Assembly: GCA_036852015.1 (NCBI GenBank)
Contig: JAANDG010000068.1
Coordinates: forward strand, 114,501-178,500
DNA: 64,000 nt
Source of the DNA: Pelodera strongyloides
Taxonomy: Eukaryota > Nematoda > Chromadorea > Rhabditida > Rhabditidae
Direction: 5' to 3'
A program made the translations under genes and the position numbers. Shown here piece after piece: positions 49,749 to 62,172 of this stretch. Below the pieces are notes generated by a model. The model was not told the origin of the DNA. It did no database searches and worked only from the letters and a program-made list of their open reading frames with translations. Each line of letters opens with the position of its first letter. Position 1 is the first letter of the stretch.

Positions 49749-51025
49749 ATTAGTTTATTTATTTTAAACTGTAAATTAAGCGAAATTGTTTTAATTTGTT
49801 CAGAAATTGTTCGAATCCGGCGAATCTATTTACATGCAAAGTTTTCCAGATGCACGTACTCACTACATATTATACCGTAGCAAATTTCTTCTCCCATTTT
49901 AGCAGCTTATCTCATATCCAATAATTGGCGCTTGTTTTGTACACTACGGTGACTTTACTCTTATATTGAAATGTGCGATCGCCCTCCCTCCTATATACTG
50001 TACTTGTTGATCATGTAAACAGTATACAAATTAGTTTCGTTGGCTGTCCAGCTGATCAGCAGTATTTATGTCCCAATTGAAATTGTTTTTACAGAAAAGA
50101 GTGAGTCTGCTGAGTTGCTCAGCTTTGCCCCGTGTGCGTTTTGCTCCCTTGTTTTGGGCGTTATTACTTTTCCCAATATAGAGGTCTAATATTAATATTG
50201 GAAGTTCCTCCCTTTTTTCTCTTTTTATACAAGCGGAAGCGCTCATTGTAATCCAAACTATCCGTGCTTTGGGTTGTCCGCCCCGCAACACCATACACCA
50301 CTGGGTCGTTTTTATTAGAATTCCACCCCCAAAAAAGACCTTTTGCATTGCTCTATCGTCCTCTTTTGTTGTATTATCCGTTTTCTAACTATAAGTTATG
50401 TGTGGATCTGTGTTTTTCTGAGATACGAGCGTATGCCGTTTTGTAGTTATAGTTACCGAATTTGTTCGCATACATTTTTAGTATTTATTGATTTTAATAT
50501 GTAAAGTTGAAGTGCTAGGAAATTGTTTCTTTGGTTGTTCTGCCTGACCGTATGATTGGCTTGTCTGAATTTTGGAGAGTTGGAATTTCAGATTAGATCA
50601 ATCGATGGTGGTGTGGAGTTTATCATCTATAGCTAATGTAATCTGCCCACAAAGTTCTCCTCTTTATAAACCGATGTTCTTTTTGCATCATGTCTTGCTG
50701 GGACCTTCCACAAATGAGTATCGAAATCATGAAATTCTTATTTTTGAAGGGCCTATGTTTGTCGGTATGCGAAATGTAGCAAACCTCACTTGGGTTCATT
50801 ACACCATACATAATTGTTTGATTTGCCTATTTTTCTGCTCCTGTCCCCTCGTTTCTCTCGCTTCTGTATGCATCGTTGATCAATTACGCATGCTCGCGTT
50901 TTTATTACCTTTTTTTGTTTTTCTATTTAAAACGCAAATAAATGTTATAATTTATTAAGCAGGTTTTGTATATACATTGGAGATTCGTGATTGTGATCCC
51001 GTTTGAAGCGTAAGTCCTTGTGAAA
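49749..51025. other. Intergenic between rho-1 and the first P450
   Basis: AT-rich; must contain the rho-1 3' UTR. The frame at 50572-50958 is AT-driven and has no motif. No mobile element identified. Confidence 0.4.
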
Positions 51026-54000
51026 TCATGTGCGTGGTTGAACAGATACTGTAACCGATTTTGGAGATACGATACCTGCACCACGGAGTTGAAGGGGTTC
51101 CTGAAATCATAAATGTGTTATGTGCATGTATAGTGTGTTAAAGCGGTGTGAGGCGTGGTTTGTTAAGTATACGCACAATCATTTCGGTATGTGAATGACA
51201 ATGCAGGGGCTTCCAAGAAATTTAGAAGTTTTTCCTGATCCAAACAAAGATCGTTACCTCGGTTTCTGGTACTGTTACAATGTTGAACTTTTGGAGGACG
51301 TGAATCAAGGCCAGCTTTTCTTCAGTGTAGGCGAGACGCATACCTGCAATGAATTAGATATACGTCTGGTTGGCTTTCTTTCTTTTAGTTATGTAAATGA
51401 TGTAGCTGAACAACAACATGTCTGCATGCGTGTCCGGATTGTAAATTCAATAACTTAACAACATGGATAGGCGATTAATGTAATCAATGAACCAGTATTG
51501 TCAAATGTTGCTGAATCTTACCGACACAGATCCTGGGCCCAGCTCCAAATGTGAGAAAAGCTTGCGATTGTTCTTTTGTAACGTTCCACCACCTTAAAGG
51601 TTGTGCTTTTATCTTTTACCCTTTTTAAATCGCCAGTAACCCTAGACCTAGACCTCCTCGACGAGCCGTGAATTTGTGGTACATGCCACTGCAGTGTATG
51701 TTTGTGTCGTACGAAAGTAGTCACCACGGTTTTTCGTGAACTATAGGAGGACTATATGTTTCTCAGGTAAGATATATATGCGCTCAATACACTGCAATAT
51801 TAATCTGAAAAAATGTTTACCTCTCAGGATTGAACTCCGACGCATCCTCTCCCCAGATCGTGGGATCGTGTTGAATGTGGTAGGCGTTGGCCTGAATGAT
51901 TGAGAGTTGTTGGTCGGATCGAGTTAGTTGTTGGAAATACATTAAGTGCATAATTACATTAAGAGAAGCGCATAATTACATAAAGAAAAGTGCATTTAAG
52001 ATAAGTTCTGTGGAGCTCTGATGTGAAAAGTTTTTGCACCAATGAGGGTTGGATGGAACGGTGTTTCGTTTCGGTGGTAAAGTTACACCCCGTTTCATAG
52101 CACTTGCATGAAGTTTGCGCATCAACTTTCATGCTGTAATGCCGAAGAAAGTAGGTGCAAAATACCTGAACAATAGTTCCCTTGTCAATATTCACTCCTG
52201 CAACTTGACAATCATGTTCAGCAACACGGGAAGCGGCTCTGAAATATAAATCCTTGCATTTTATCGGCGCATGAAATTTGTTGAGACTCATAATGCATTG
52301 CTTTTGAAATACTAACAACAATATTAATTTTATATCCAAATAAAACTAGAAATGTGATTAAAGTGAAATGCCGGCCGGTTTTTGAAACGCATCATGGAAA
52401 TCTTCATTTTATGCAACAAAATTTGCATAAAAACTAGACCCCAATTCGACCCCACTTAGCATAAATGCATAAAAACGCAGCTGTTCACGATACGTTTCAA
52501 AAACCGGCCGGTATTTCGCTTTAAAGAGAGCGCATACATTGTAGCGAGTGGATGGTGTCGTAGTCCCTCCTTCACCACGCAATCGAGGTACTTCATCTCA
52601 GCTATTTGTTCTAGCGTTATTTCCTGAAAACAGGTAACTGGTTACAATAGATGCAGGCGCCAACGTTGCGCGGTAGGTGCGCCACTAGTGAAATGGGTTG
52701 GGAAACCTGCGGCGCACTTGTGGCACACATTTCGCGTCCTTGGATCTTGTGTCGGAGAGAAATGTCAACTCACCTCTCCAGGAGTGCAAATCGAGTCAAT
52801 TTCCTCTTGAACTCTCTTCTGTATTTCTGGATATTTGGCCAAGAAATAGGAAACGTATGCAAGAGAATTGGCAGTTGTATCGAATCCAGCAAGCAGAAAG
52901 ACGAAACATTGCGCGATCACTTCATCACAAGTCAACTTTTTCGAAATCTGAATTGGGAGTGGCATGAAGCAAAAGTTTGCCATTGTCAGTTGTCACTACT
53001 GTCATTGCGGTTGTCATGTTACCTCTATAAATCAAAAATCTGACGTGTATGTAATGACAATGCTTGACTCTATGTATGCTTTGATATATGTTTTTATTAC
53101 ATCAGCAGGCTGTAGAGTAATGTGTTCCTGTACTTTTTACTAAACTCACATGCAGCATATCATTCTTCTCCGACTCGTCCACTAAATCGATATCGGCTTC
53201 CGCATCCAGGAATAAATCGATAAAATCGGTGAATTCTTTTTGGGGCTTGCCGCCGTTCTGTTCCTGAAAAAGACGAGCAAACATCGACATCGTTATCAGG
53301 ATCCGGCTACAGTCTGTACGTACGGTACTTACATTCAAATAGTTTGTCTACTTAGTTGTCGTATTCCACATCGACAGGCATCCCGTCGAGAAATCCAAAT
53401 CCCAACCTACCCTTTGTTTCTTCTTCTCTTCAACGGCCTTTTCGATCTTGGAGAATAGTTTTATGGCCGGGCTTTTGAGGAAAAAGTCGAGCGTTTGAAA
53501 GAGTTTAAAGAGGAAATCACGACTCGGAGGGAAACCGGAAGCCACCACTGTGAACACATTTCGCGGATCATTTTCGAAAATCTGAAACAAACATTGATTA
53601 ATTAAATTTATTTATGTAGCATATCGCTCCCATGTCAATGTTGCGGGTATCACAATGCGGTTGAATGCCGGTTTCAGGGTAATATTTCTAAAATCCCGGA
53701 ATAAGAAAAATAAGGAAGACTTTTTTCCTTCGGGCCTGGCGGGCCTTGACGAGCCTGAGGGGCCTTGACGAAAAGCCTTGACGGGGGTGGTATTCTCCGG
53801 GTTCCAGATTCGTGGTATTCGGGCTCCGGATTCCAGACTCCGGATATAAATGACATCCTACTTTTCTTCTTCTTGAATATGCGTAAAATCCTATTCTGAA
53901 GTGAGATTGTTAACAAATAAACCGTGCCTGTTTGAGTATATCGACGTAGTCACTCTCCCATTGCATACTACTCGGCTGTCCCATTGCAATACGAGCGATC

Positions 54001-55809
54001 ACATCCATTGTGAACTCCTGATAGAACCTGAAGAGCTCCTTTAGAAAATACGTTACTAATAATGAGTATCTTTCTGCTTCGTCTGAGCTTGGTGAAGAAA
54101 GACGATATGGGCCACTTTGCCAATAATTATTTCATAATTCACATAGCCACTTTGAGAAAAAATACTACATGATTTAGTCCTTTAGTTCTAACCTATGCAT
54201 ATTTATATTTTGTCCACTTTTCTTCCCGAGATGTTCTACCAAGTGCCTGGCCGAATCCTCCACTGTGGGGATAACCTGAAAAGAATACTTGATTGGGAGC
54301 TGGGTTAAGGCTAGGGCCTATAAGCCTATGACATCGTCGTAAAAAAGCACTCTGTGCTTCAGTCTTTGAGGTTTAGTTCAAATTTTGTTACAGTAACGTA
54401 TGAAACCGCAAGCAACAGGATTACTGTAGACTGTAAGATTGGAAATATCGCCAACCTTTCTGAGTTGACTATTCGAGAATTGTGGTGTGACAATAGTGCG
54501 GATTCTCTTCCATCTAGGTCCTGAAGCTTCAGCAAGGTGAACTCGTGGAGCGTCAGCCTTTTTCGAGAATAGAGCGTTTCCCTAAAAAATTCCATTCTTC
54601 CCATTTTAGGAAAAGAGACTGTTTCCTTTATAATCACTACCACAACAAGAAGACATGTTCATAACTCCAAATCTGATCTAGACCTGCATGCATTTCCGAA
54701 AAAAAGCTTTAGCTTTTACGCCGAATAAGTAGCACATGTTTTTGAATCGTTCTCTGTAGTGGAAATTTTTAAAGCAAACATTGTGCGTGTTTTACGAAAG
54801 CAACTACATTCAAAAAGTACCTGTCTGGCGCGGAATTCATCGAAACGTTTGAGGAAGACTTCGTGTACGATATTTGGATCGGAGACGACGAGTACATTTC
54901 GCATGCCGAGTTGATAACCCCACACTGGGCCGTATTTCTGAAAAGACGTTAGGGTTCACTAAATGACACTGAAAGAAAAACAAGTCTTACAAGGAATTTA
55001 ATAAAATTGCTACACTTATGACTTATGTCTATGCGTATGGTAAACCGTAGATTATAACCAGGACATTTTCTAGGAAACACTGCACTATACATATGTAGAA
55101 TTACGTAGAAATTGGTTGACATGCACAGACTATGCATAAACATGATTGTCTCCGTAAGTCCATCACTTATCACAGCAGCAAAAGTCAAAGTATTGTAATC
55201 TGTATGAGATGAGTATTTACCTTTGTGAGTGCAGGCGTGGTACTTATCCATGCATTTTTGGGGTCCTGAATCTCCCAAAGGTTCCCAAAGAATGGGTAAC
55301 TTGTAGGTCCCGGGACGCCTTTGCGTTTCCAATAAGAGGCGTGATAGACATAGAAACTGAAAGCGCGGATTAAGGTAAAAGAGGTTAAACCAGACGGTTT
55401 ACGTTTAAAGGGATCGGTCCTGCCTTGTTTGTATAGAGAAAATTACCCTTTGCCATTTTGGACCGATCAATCCACCACTTTATCACCTAATATCTCCGTG
55501 AGTTTGAAATAGAACACTACTTTTTGTATTCCAAATTTTTTTTATACGTTATAGGAAATAAAGGAACTAAAAAAAAGACACAATTTAAGGTGAACCGATC
55601 CCTTTAAGTTCATTTTACTGCTGAGTAAATATTTTAGGATATGGCCTCGCAGAAGAGGATTCGATTTACAGTACGCTATGTTTTGCTCCCCACTACCTGA
55701 GGGAGGAATCTACCTTATCTGTAAAGTTCTATGTTTAGACACAAGAAACTTACACTACGGCGTAGGTTAACGTCGCGATTGAGCCAAGAATCAATAGTTC
55801 AACAATCAT
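51026..55809 (-). CDS. Cytochrome P450, CYP3 clan (nematode CYP13-like), copy A
   Basis: Membrane-bound haem monooxygenase of the ER that oxidises lipophilic substrates with an NADPH-P450 reductase. Fifteen exons: 55754-55809, 55221-55356, 54821-54937, 54456-54581, 54193-54275, 53928-54027, 53411-53581, 53150-53263, 52774-52947, 52538-52623, 52166-52238, 51821-51891, 51522-51592, 51258-51343, 51026-51100. All phases agree: 512 residues. N-terminal membrane anchor (LLILGSIATLTYAVV), proline hinge GVPGPTSYPFFGNL, WKRIR C-helix, I-helix AGFDTT (about 320), KEGLR (ExxR, about 378), FNPERW, haem loop FGAGPRICVG with Cys about 458. The intron after exon 6 appears to use a GC donor. Same exon plan as copy B downstream in the window, so a tandem duplication; it seems intact. 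Confidence 0.93.
52358..52524. mobile_element. TTAA-flanked MITE, family 1, in P450-A intron
   Basis: Ends TTAAAGTGAAATGCCGGCCGG and CCGGCCGGTATTTCGCTTTAA. Its right TTAA is 13 bp from the donor of the ExxR exon. Confidence 0.85.
55405..55606. mobile_element. TTAA-flanked MITE, family 7, in P450-A intron 1
   Basis: Ends TTAAAGGGATCGGTCC and GAACCGATCCCTTTAA. About 200 bp, sits between exons 1 and 2. Confidence 0.75.
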
Positions 55810-56324
55810 TGCTGAAAAATATGTAATTGCAAAGGAACCAATGGTTTTGAATGTAATTGGAAGAAGAACGCAACATGTACTAAAGGGATATTTTAACAAT
55901 ATTTTAATTGGTACAAAACACAATATATTTCGTTTAAATAAATATACAACTTCAGAAAGTTGATGCAACATAAACACCAAGTGTATCTATTTCAGTGAGA
56001 GAGAGAGTCGTGAATCTAGGACTATACATAAGCACCACAGTTTCTTAGTAAGTACCACGCAGCTAATATCATAACCAAATTATAAAACTATACTCTAGTA
56101 ACACTGAAGGCCTTTTCGTAAAATAACACCGAAAACGTTTACAATGCAAATGCTTCATTGACAGGCCAATACGAATGATTTATATAGGCTCTATACATCA
56201 ACTGCGAATGATAAGATTAGTAGTGATTTTCCCCATCAATTGGCTTGATTTTTGTGATTGTGACCGATTATGGTTTGTGCCGTTGTGCACATGTGTGATT
56301 TGTTAGCAGGGAAATTCGTCCCTT

Positions 56325-56363
<39 letters not shown>

Positions 56364-57272
56364 ACCCTGCGTATTTAGCAATTCATTTCCACTCTTTTCT
56401 CATTTGTTCCCCAAAAGTTCACAGATTTGTACTCGTTTCTGATCTGCCCACGTTATTTTTATCTGCCTTGGAAAATTCTGACCCAAAACACAACAATCAT
56501 AGTTTCTTATTTCAAAAGCTGTCTTTGTAATGATAATGGATGAATCAGCGTGGGATTTCAAATTGCGAAAGCGTTTTTTTCTGTGATTTTTTTTGTTATT
56601 TCCAAGATAATTTTTGTATGCGCTTATGACACTTTTACAGTACGTGGTATACGCTACATATTTTTTTAATCTTTTTACGCGTATTCGTTGTATTCCTGTG
56701 ATTCGTTAGCGTACAAATGAAGGTATACATATGTATGTTTATTTATTTATTTATTAAATAACACCGAGATGTGCATCAAATAATATGATGAAGAGAAAGC
56801 AATGTAGATATAACGAAACCAGTTGTACTCTAGTCGATTAGATTAGTCGTCAGTATTCTTTGTAGTGTCTTGCAAAGCTCATTCACAATTGTGTTGGTAA
56901 GCAGGTAACTTGGGCAAGTTGGCAAATACACTCACAAATAAAGTTTTTTAAAAAAATATGAAACGGTGAACGATGACAAATTACAATGGCGTTACTCTTT
57001 ACAGTTAGAGGTAGAACTATTCTATTCTTTATGATAATAATACTAATAATAATTTATTTGACACTTTATATATAATATAAGTGCGCATCACATAAAATGA
57101 TGATAAGATTGGCAAATTAAGCCACATACAACGATAAGCTTGAGTTTCCTTGAGAAAAAGTATTACAGTCTTACATTCGTAGTTCGTTCATTCGTACAAT
57201 TCGTACAATGTATTCGTTAGTAGTAAAAATTAGTAGTACTATATTACAGTAAGTTTCCATTGACAGTGTTAT
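55810..57272. other. Spacer between the two P450 genes
   Basis: Holds the promoter of copy A and the 3' flank of copy B. AT-rich with a (CT)n tract at 56328-56362 and an ATTT repeat near 56735. No gene seen. Confidence 0.4.
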
Positions 57273-60200
57273 CTAGCTGCGTGGTCTCACGGCCACTGTG
57301 ACCGCTTCTGGTGCTATCGTGAAGGCTCCTCGAAGTTGAAGGTTCTCCTGAATTATAATCCAGTCATTTAAAAGCTAATTACAATTAGGGCTTCAGCAAT
57401 TAGACCTGGGAGGCATCAGAGGTCAGTAGTAATGGCGGCCAGTCATTATGGATAGATATGATATATCATATGTTCATGTGGAATTCGTCTGATAATGAAG
57501 AAAATACAAAGGAACCGACCGTAAAGACAATAAACTCCAGTTTTGGTGCGTTTCGTGCACAATGTTCAATAAATAAAAAAGACTACCTCAGACTCTGGCA
57601 CACGGTCAATGTTGAACTTTTTAAGAATATGCACAATGGCCAACTTTTCCTCCGTGTAAGCGAGACGCATGCCTGAGAGGTAAATATATCATTAGGACAG
57701 GCCCATCAAAATAAACCTGTATTTAGCATGTTTTTATAATTTGTATTAATGGGATTTATTATTATATATGTACGCTAAATTTCGACTAGACTTTATCCCG
57801 CTGAAATTTTTCGGTGTCGATAATCGGAACACCATACCGTAGAAGAACAACGATTGCACCCTTATTTCTTTACCGTGTGACCCGAGGGCATATGGCTCTT
57901 GCGGTGTCCCAGTATGTCTATACAGCCATATTCCCCCGGGACATGCGGTAAGGAAATTAGGGTGCAATTGTTTTGCGCTTACGGTATAGTTATCCGAATA
58001 TCGTCCCCGAAAAATTTCAGCGGGATAAAGTCTAACCGAAATTTAGTGTACATATATTATAATAATCCCCCTTTACACAAATTATAAAATCATGCTAAAT
58101 ATATGTTTACTTTGATGGGTCCGTCCCTTTACACGGTACACACATCATTTGAATAACATACAGTAGTTTCAAGTTTCAATAACCTACATTAGTTTGGACT
58201 TGCGAGCGCAAGCCGTACATTTACCGGAAGTCGAGCATAGAGTGATGTAATTTTTTTTGGAAGAATTCATAAACTCATGGGCACGAAGTTTGCCCTACCC
58301 CATGAAATGTTCGCGGCCAATGCTTTCCTGTCTTGTCATTAATGGTCGCGCGCTCCTGGCGCCCGTTTAGCGCTCAACATTTTTTAATCAATTCTCTCAC
58401 GTGGCAGGTCATATTCCAAATGAACAGAGGATCTTGTAAAAGTGAAGGTGCTTGCTTACCCACACATATCCGGGGCCCGTATCCAAAAGAGAAAAATGCT
58501 TGCGATTGTTCCTTTGTAACATTCCACCATCTGTAAGGGTGCGTAAATCATTTACGCCTCAAGAGCGTGCACCTTTATTCAAGGGAGTTAAGTTCAATTT
58601 CAAGGTTTGCTCATGACATGTTCCGCAGAGGTCCTGAGCAGTAGAGTTCCAGATGGCAAATTGCTCGACGTCGGCACTTTTATGTACGCACTTGTTTAAA
58701 TAACTTTCATCTTGCTTTCGTTCTTGCATGAAAATACTGTGTCGCGAAAGGTACCATTAAATAAATCACCTGTCTGGGTTGAATTCAGCTGCATCTTCCC
58801 CCCAAATGGATGGATCATGTTGAATGTGGTATGCGTTGGCCTGTAATTGTGCACATTTATGTCATAATTAATATGATTAAGAAAACGGTTTGACCGATGC
58901 ATACTTAATTTATTCACAATACTCTTGATAGCTTTGACGTCGTGCTAAATCATGGACCCACAACAGATCTTTATAATGAGACCATCGCAAATTACCTGTA
59001 TAACAGTTCCCTTTTCAATTTGAACCCCTGCAACCTGGCAATCATGTTCCGCTACGCGACCGGCCGCTCTAAAGCAAGCAACTGTAAGTAGTTTTTCTGA
59101 ATTGTGTTTAATTTTGATGAGCAGAAAGCTTTGAAACATAATTTACATAAAGCCTATATGTTGAGAAACTTGCATTGTTGCCAAGGGATGATGTCGGAGA
59201 CTTTCTTTCACAACACAATCCAAATATTTCAACTCGGCCAATTCTTCGAATGTTATATTCTGAAACACTCCACACAGTAAGACCGTGGAAACAAAATAAA
59301 CGAATTACAATTAATGTCCAGCCCCCAACTACGTTTTACTTGCGTTGTCGGGCTCTTGTTATTGATTACAACAAAAACATTGGATCGTTCTGGGAACTTT
59401 GCTGACAAATATGACTCCTTGACAATGAGAGCAGACAACATTTAAAAAAAAAACCAAAAAACCAATGGACGAAAATTTATGAGCATAACTATGCCTGATC
59501 CGTTAATGCCAAGGTCGCATGTACAACACAGTTTCTACAACTATCACCTCTCCAGGAGTGCAAATCGAGTCAATTTCCTCTTGAACTCTCTTCTGTATTT
59601 CTGGATATTTGGCCAAGAAATAGGAAACGTATGCAAGAGAATTGGCAGTTGTATCGAATCCAGCAAGTAGAAAGACGAAACATTGCGCGATCACTTCATC
59701 ACAAGTCAACTTTTTCGAGATCTAAAAAATGGTCCATATTGTATGAAAATGATAACATCAAAACTACGAACTGTGTTCAGAGAACATCCAGTATGGTATG
59801 TATATCGGTCATGTGGTCTGCATGTACTTATGTTTCTAAAAATATAAAAAAGATAAAGAGTACCGAGTTATATCAACCGAATCCGCAGAAACGGTGCACC
59901 GGGTACCGGTTCATTTCTGAAGCCGAACGAACTGGCCTTTAAACTGCCCGGAGGCTAATTTTCTCGGGAAGCCTATTTGTCCCCACCGGTTTTACCCAGC
60001 TACCAACTTTTACACCTTTGGTGGGTGAAGGGGTTCTGGGCTGGCCTACAACCAGCGACCGGTGGCGTGGAGCACATGCCCCCCGTTTGTTTATAACAAC
60101 AGTGAATTATACTTATCATAATTGGCCTTACATGCAACATATCATTCTTCTCCGATTCATCTGCCAAATCAACATCAGCTTCCGCATCCAGGAATAAATC

Positions 60201-62076
60201 AATAAAATCGGTGAATTCTTTTTGGGACTTTCCTCCGTTCTGTTCCTGAAATAGGTGGTTTTTGTTATGTTAACTGACTGAGGAAACTTGATGGGTGCGC
60301 GGCTAGCACCCGTCGGAGCGTACCACGGGGCATCGCCCCAAAATTTCATGTTGCCTGATGCTGACTGGTAATGGGGCACAGCGAACCCAATCCTCTTCAA
60401 TATTCAAAATCCAGAACATCTTATTATATAAAGGAGAAGAGTTTGTGGCCGGGTGAATTTATTTGTGATTACGACCGCAACGAATTTTTTCTACGTTTCA
60501 GGCATTTGGTATAAGCAGGCAACTTTTCGCATATTTACAAAATATGCAAAATAGGATCTTTTAACAAAAACGTTGGAATATACGCTTCAGACGTTTCATA
60601 TAAATATGCGCACTTGAAGTATCGTTTAGATAACATTTGATGTCGCCTCAGGCGGCGATAGCCGTCTGGTTAGATTATATTCTGATGAGTTCGGTCTGTT
60701 CAGCGATGGTTAGTGACGAGCGGCACGCCATCGCTCCCGCTAACCACCCCTATGCTGATATGTTTGGTATGCTGCGTATTCTGATGAGTTCGGGCTGTTC
60801 CGTGATGGACCACAACCTACGATAATATTCTTACCCTATCCTTTTTCTTCTCTTCGACTGCCCTTTCTATTCTCCCAAATAGTTCAATTGCCGGATTTTT
60901 GAAGAATCTTCCCACTAATTGAAAGATTTTAGAGAGAAAGTGACGAATTGGTGGGAATGCAGCCACCACCAGAAGGAAACCATTTCGAGGGTCGTAGTCG
61001 AAAAACTGAATTAACGATTTATTGATTTTGGTTGTCGGTGGTGGTTAGCGATGCTGCATCGTTTTGGGTTCAATACGAATAATTCAATTTTTTTTACCCA
61101 ATATGAGTTTTGTCGCTCAATTCAGGTACTTATATTCACTAGAGCTTCGGAACATTGGAACAAATGAATTGAGTTATTATTGCACAAGTCGCCTTACTTT
61201 TTTGACAATGTCCACGTAATCGCTATTCCACTGCATACTTCTCGATTGTCCCATTGCAATACGAGCAATCACATCCATTGTGTATTCTTGGTAGAACCTG
61301 AATCGGTTTGAATGAGAATGTCTCACAGAAAGACGTTCACATATAACTTGCATACGTTTTCATGCGCGTAATCAAGGGATGGGGTAATTATTGTTCTATT
61401 GTCAACTAAGCTAAAGAACAGCAAATAATTGTTCTGGGTATGTAAGTCGTTCGCTTTTGATGTGACTTACCTATGTATGTTGATCGTCTCTCCATTCCGT
61501 TTCGCTAAGTGTTCGACCAAATGTTTGGCGGAATCTTCCACAGTGGGAATGATCTAAAGATGCGATGTGGCATTGCTTGATAGTAAATAGTATAGTACAT
61601 GAATGCTAGTTCTGTTTAGAGTTGGGCGCACTTATCTTCCTTCGAACAACAACAACAAGACTACTTAGACTGATATTGCATTTTGTTCTATACAGTGAGC
61701 AATTTTAAAGTGAATGTCAAGCCGGTTTTGCATGTTGGGCTCAAGAAAAGCTTATTCTGTAGGTAAGGAAGGTGAAAATAAAAATAAACTAAAACTTTTG
61801 CATAAAAATAAAAACAATTTCAAACCCCTCCAAAAAATGCCTTCACTATGGGATTTCGGTTTTTTTGCTTCAGCTGTTGGTTTTTCTGAAGCGACGGGGG
61901 TTTGAACAGTGGACGCGACGCATTCGACTGCGGCGCGGTCCCTATGTGTTCACTCAAATGAAGTTTTGTTCACGTTTATGACAAAATTTGAAATATTTTA
62001 ATCTGCGGCCATTTTTATGGGTATACTCAGTACACTGTATTGTGCGCCTTTCGAGATTTAATTAATCTGCGCCAGG

Positions 62077-62172
<96 letters not shown>

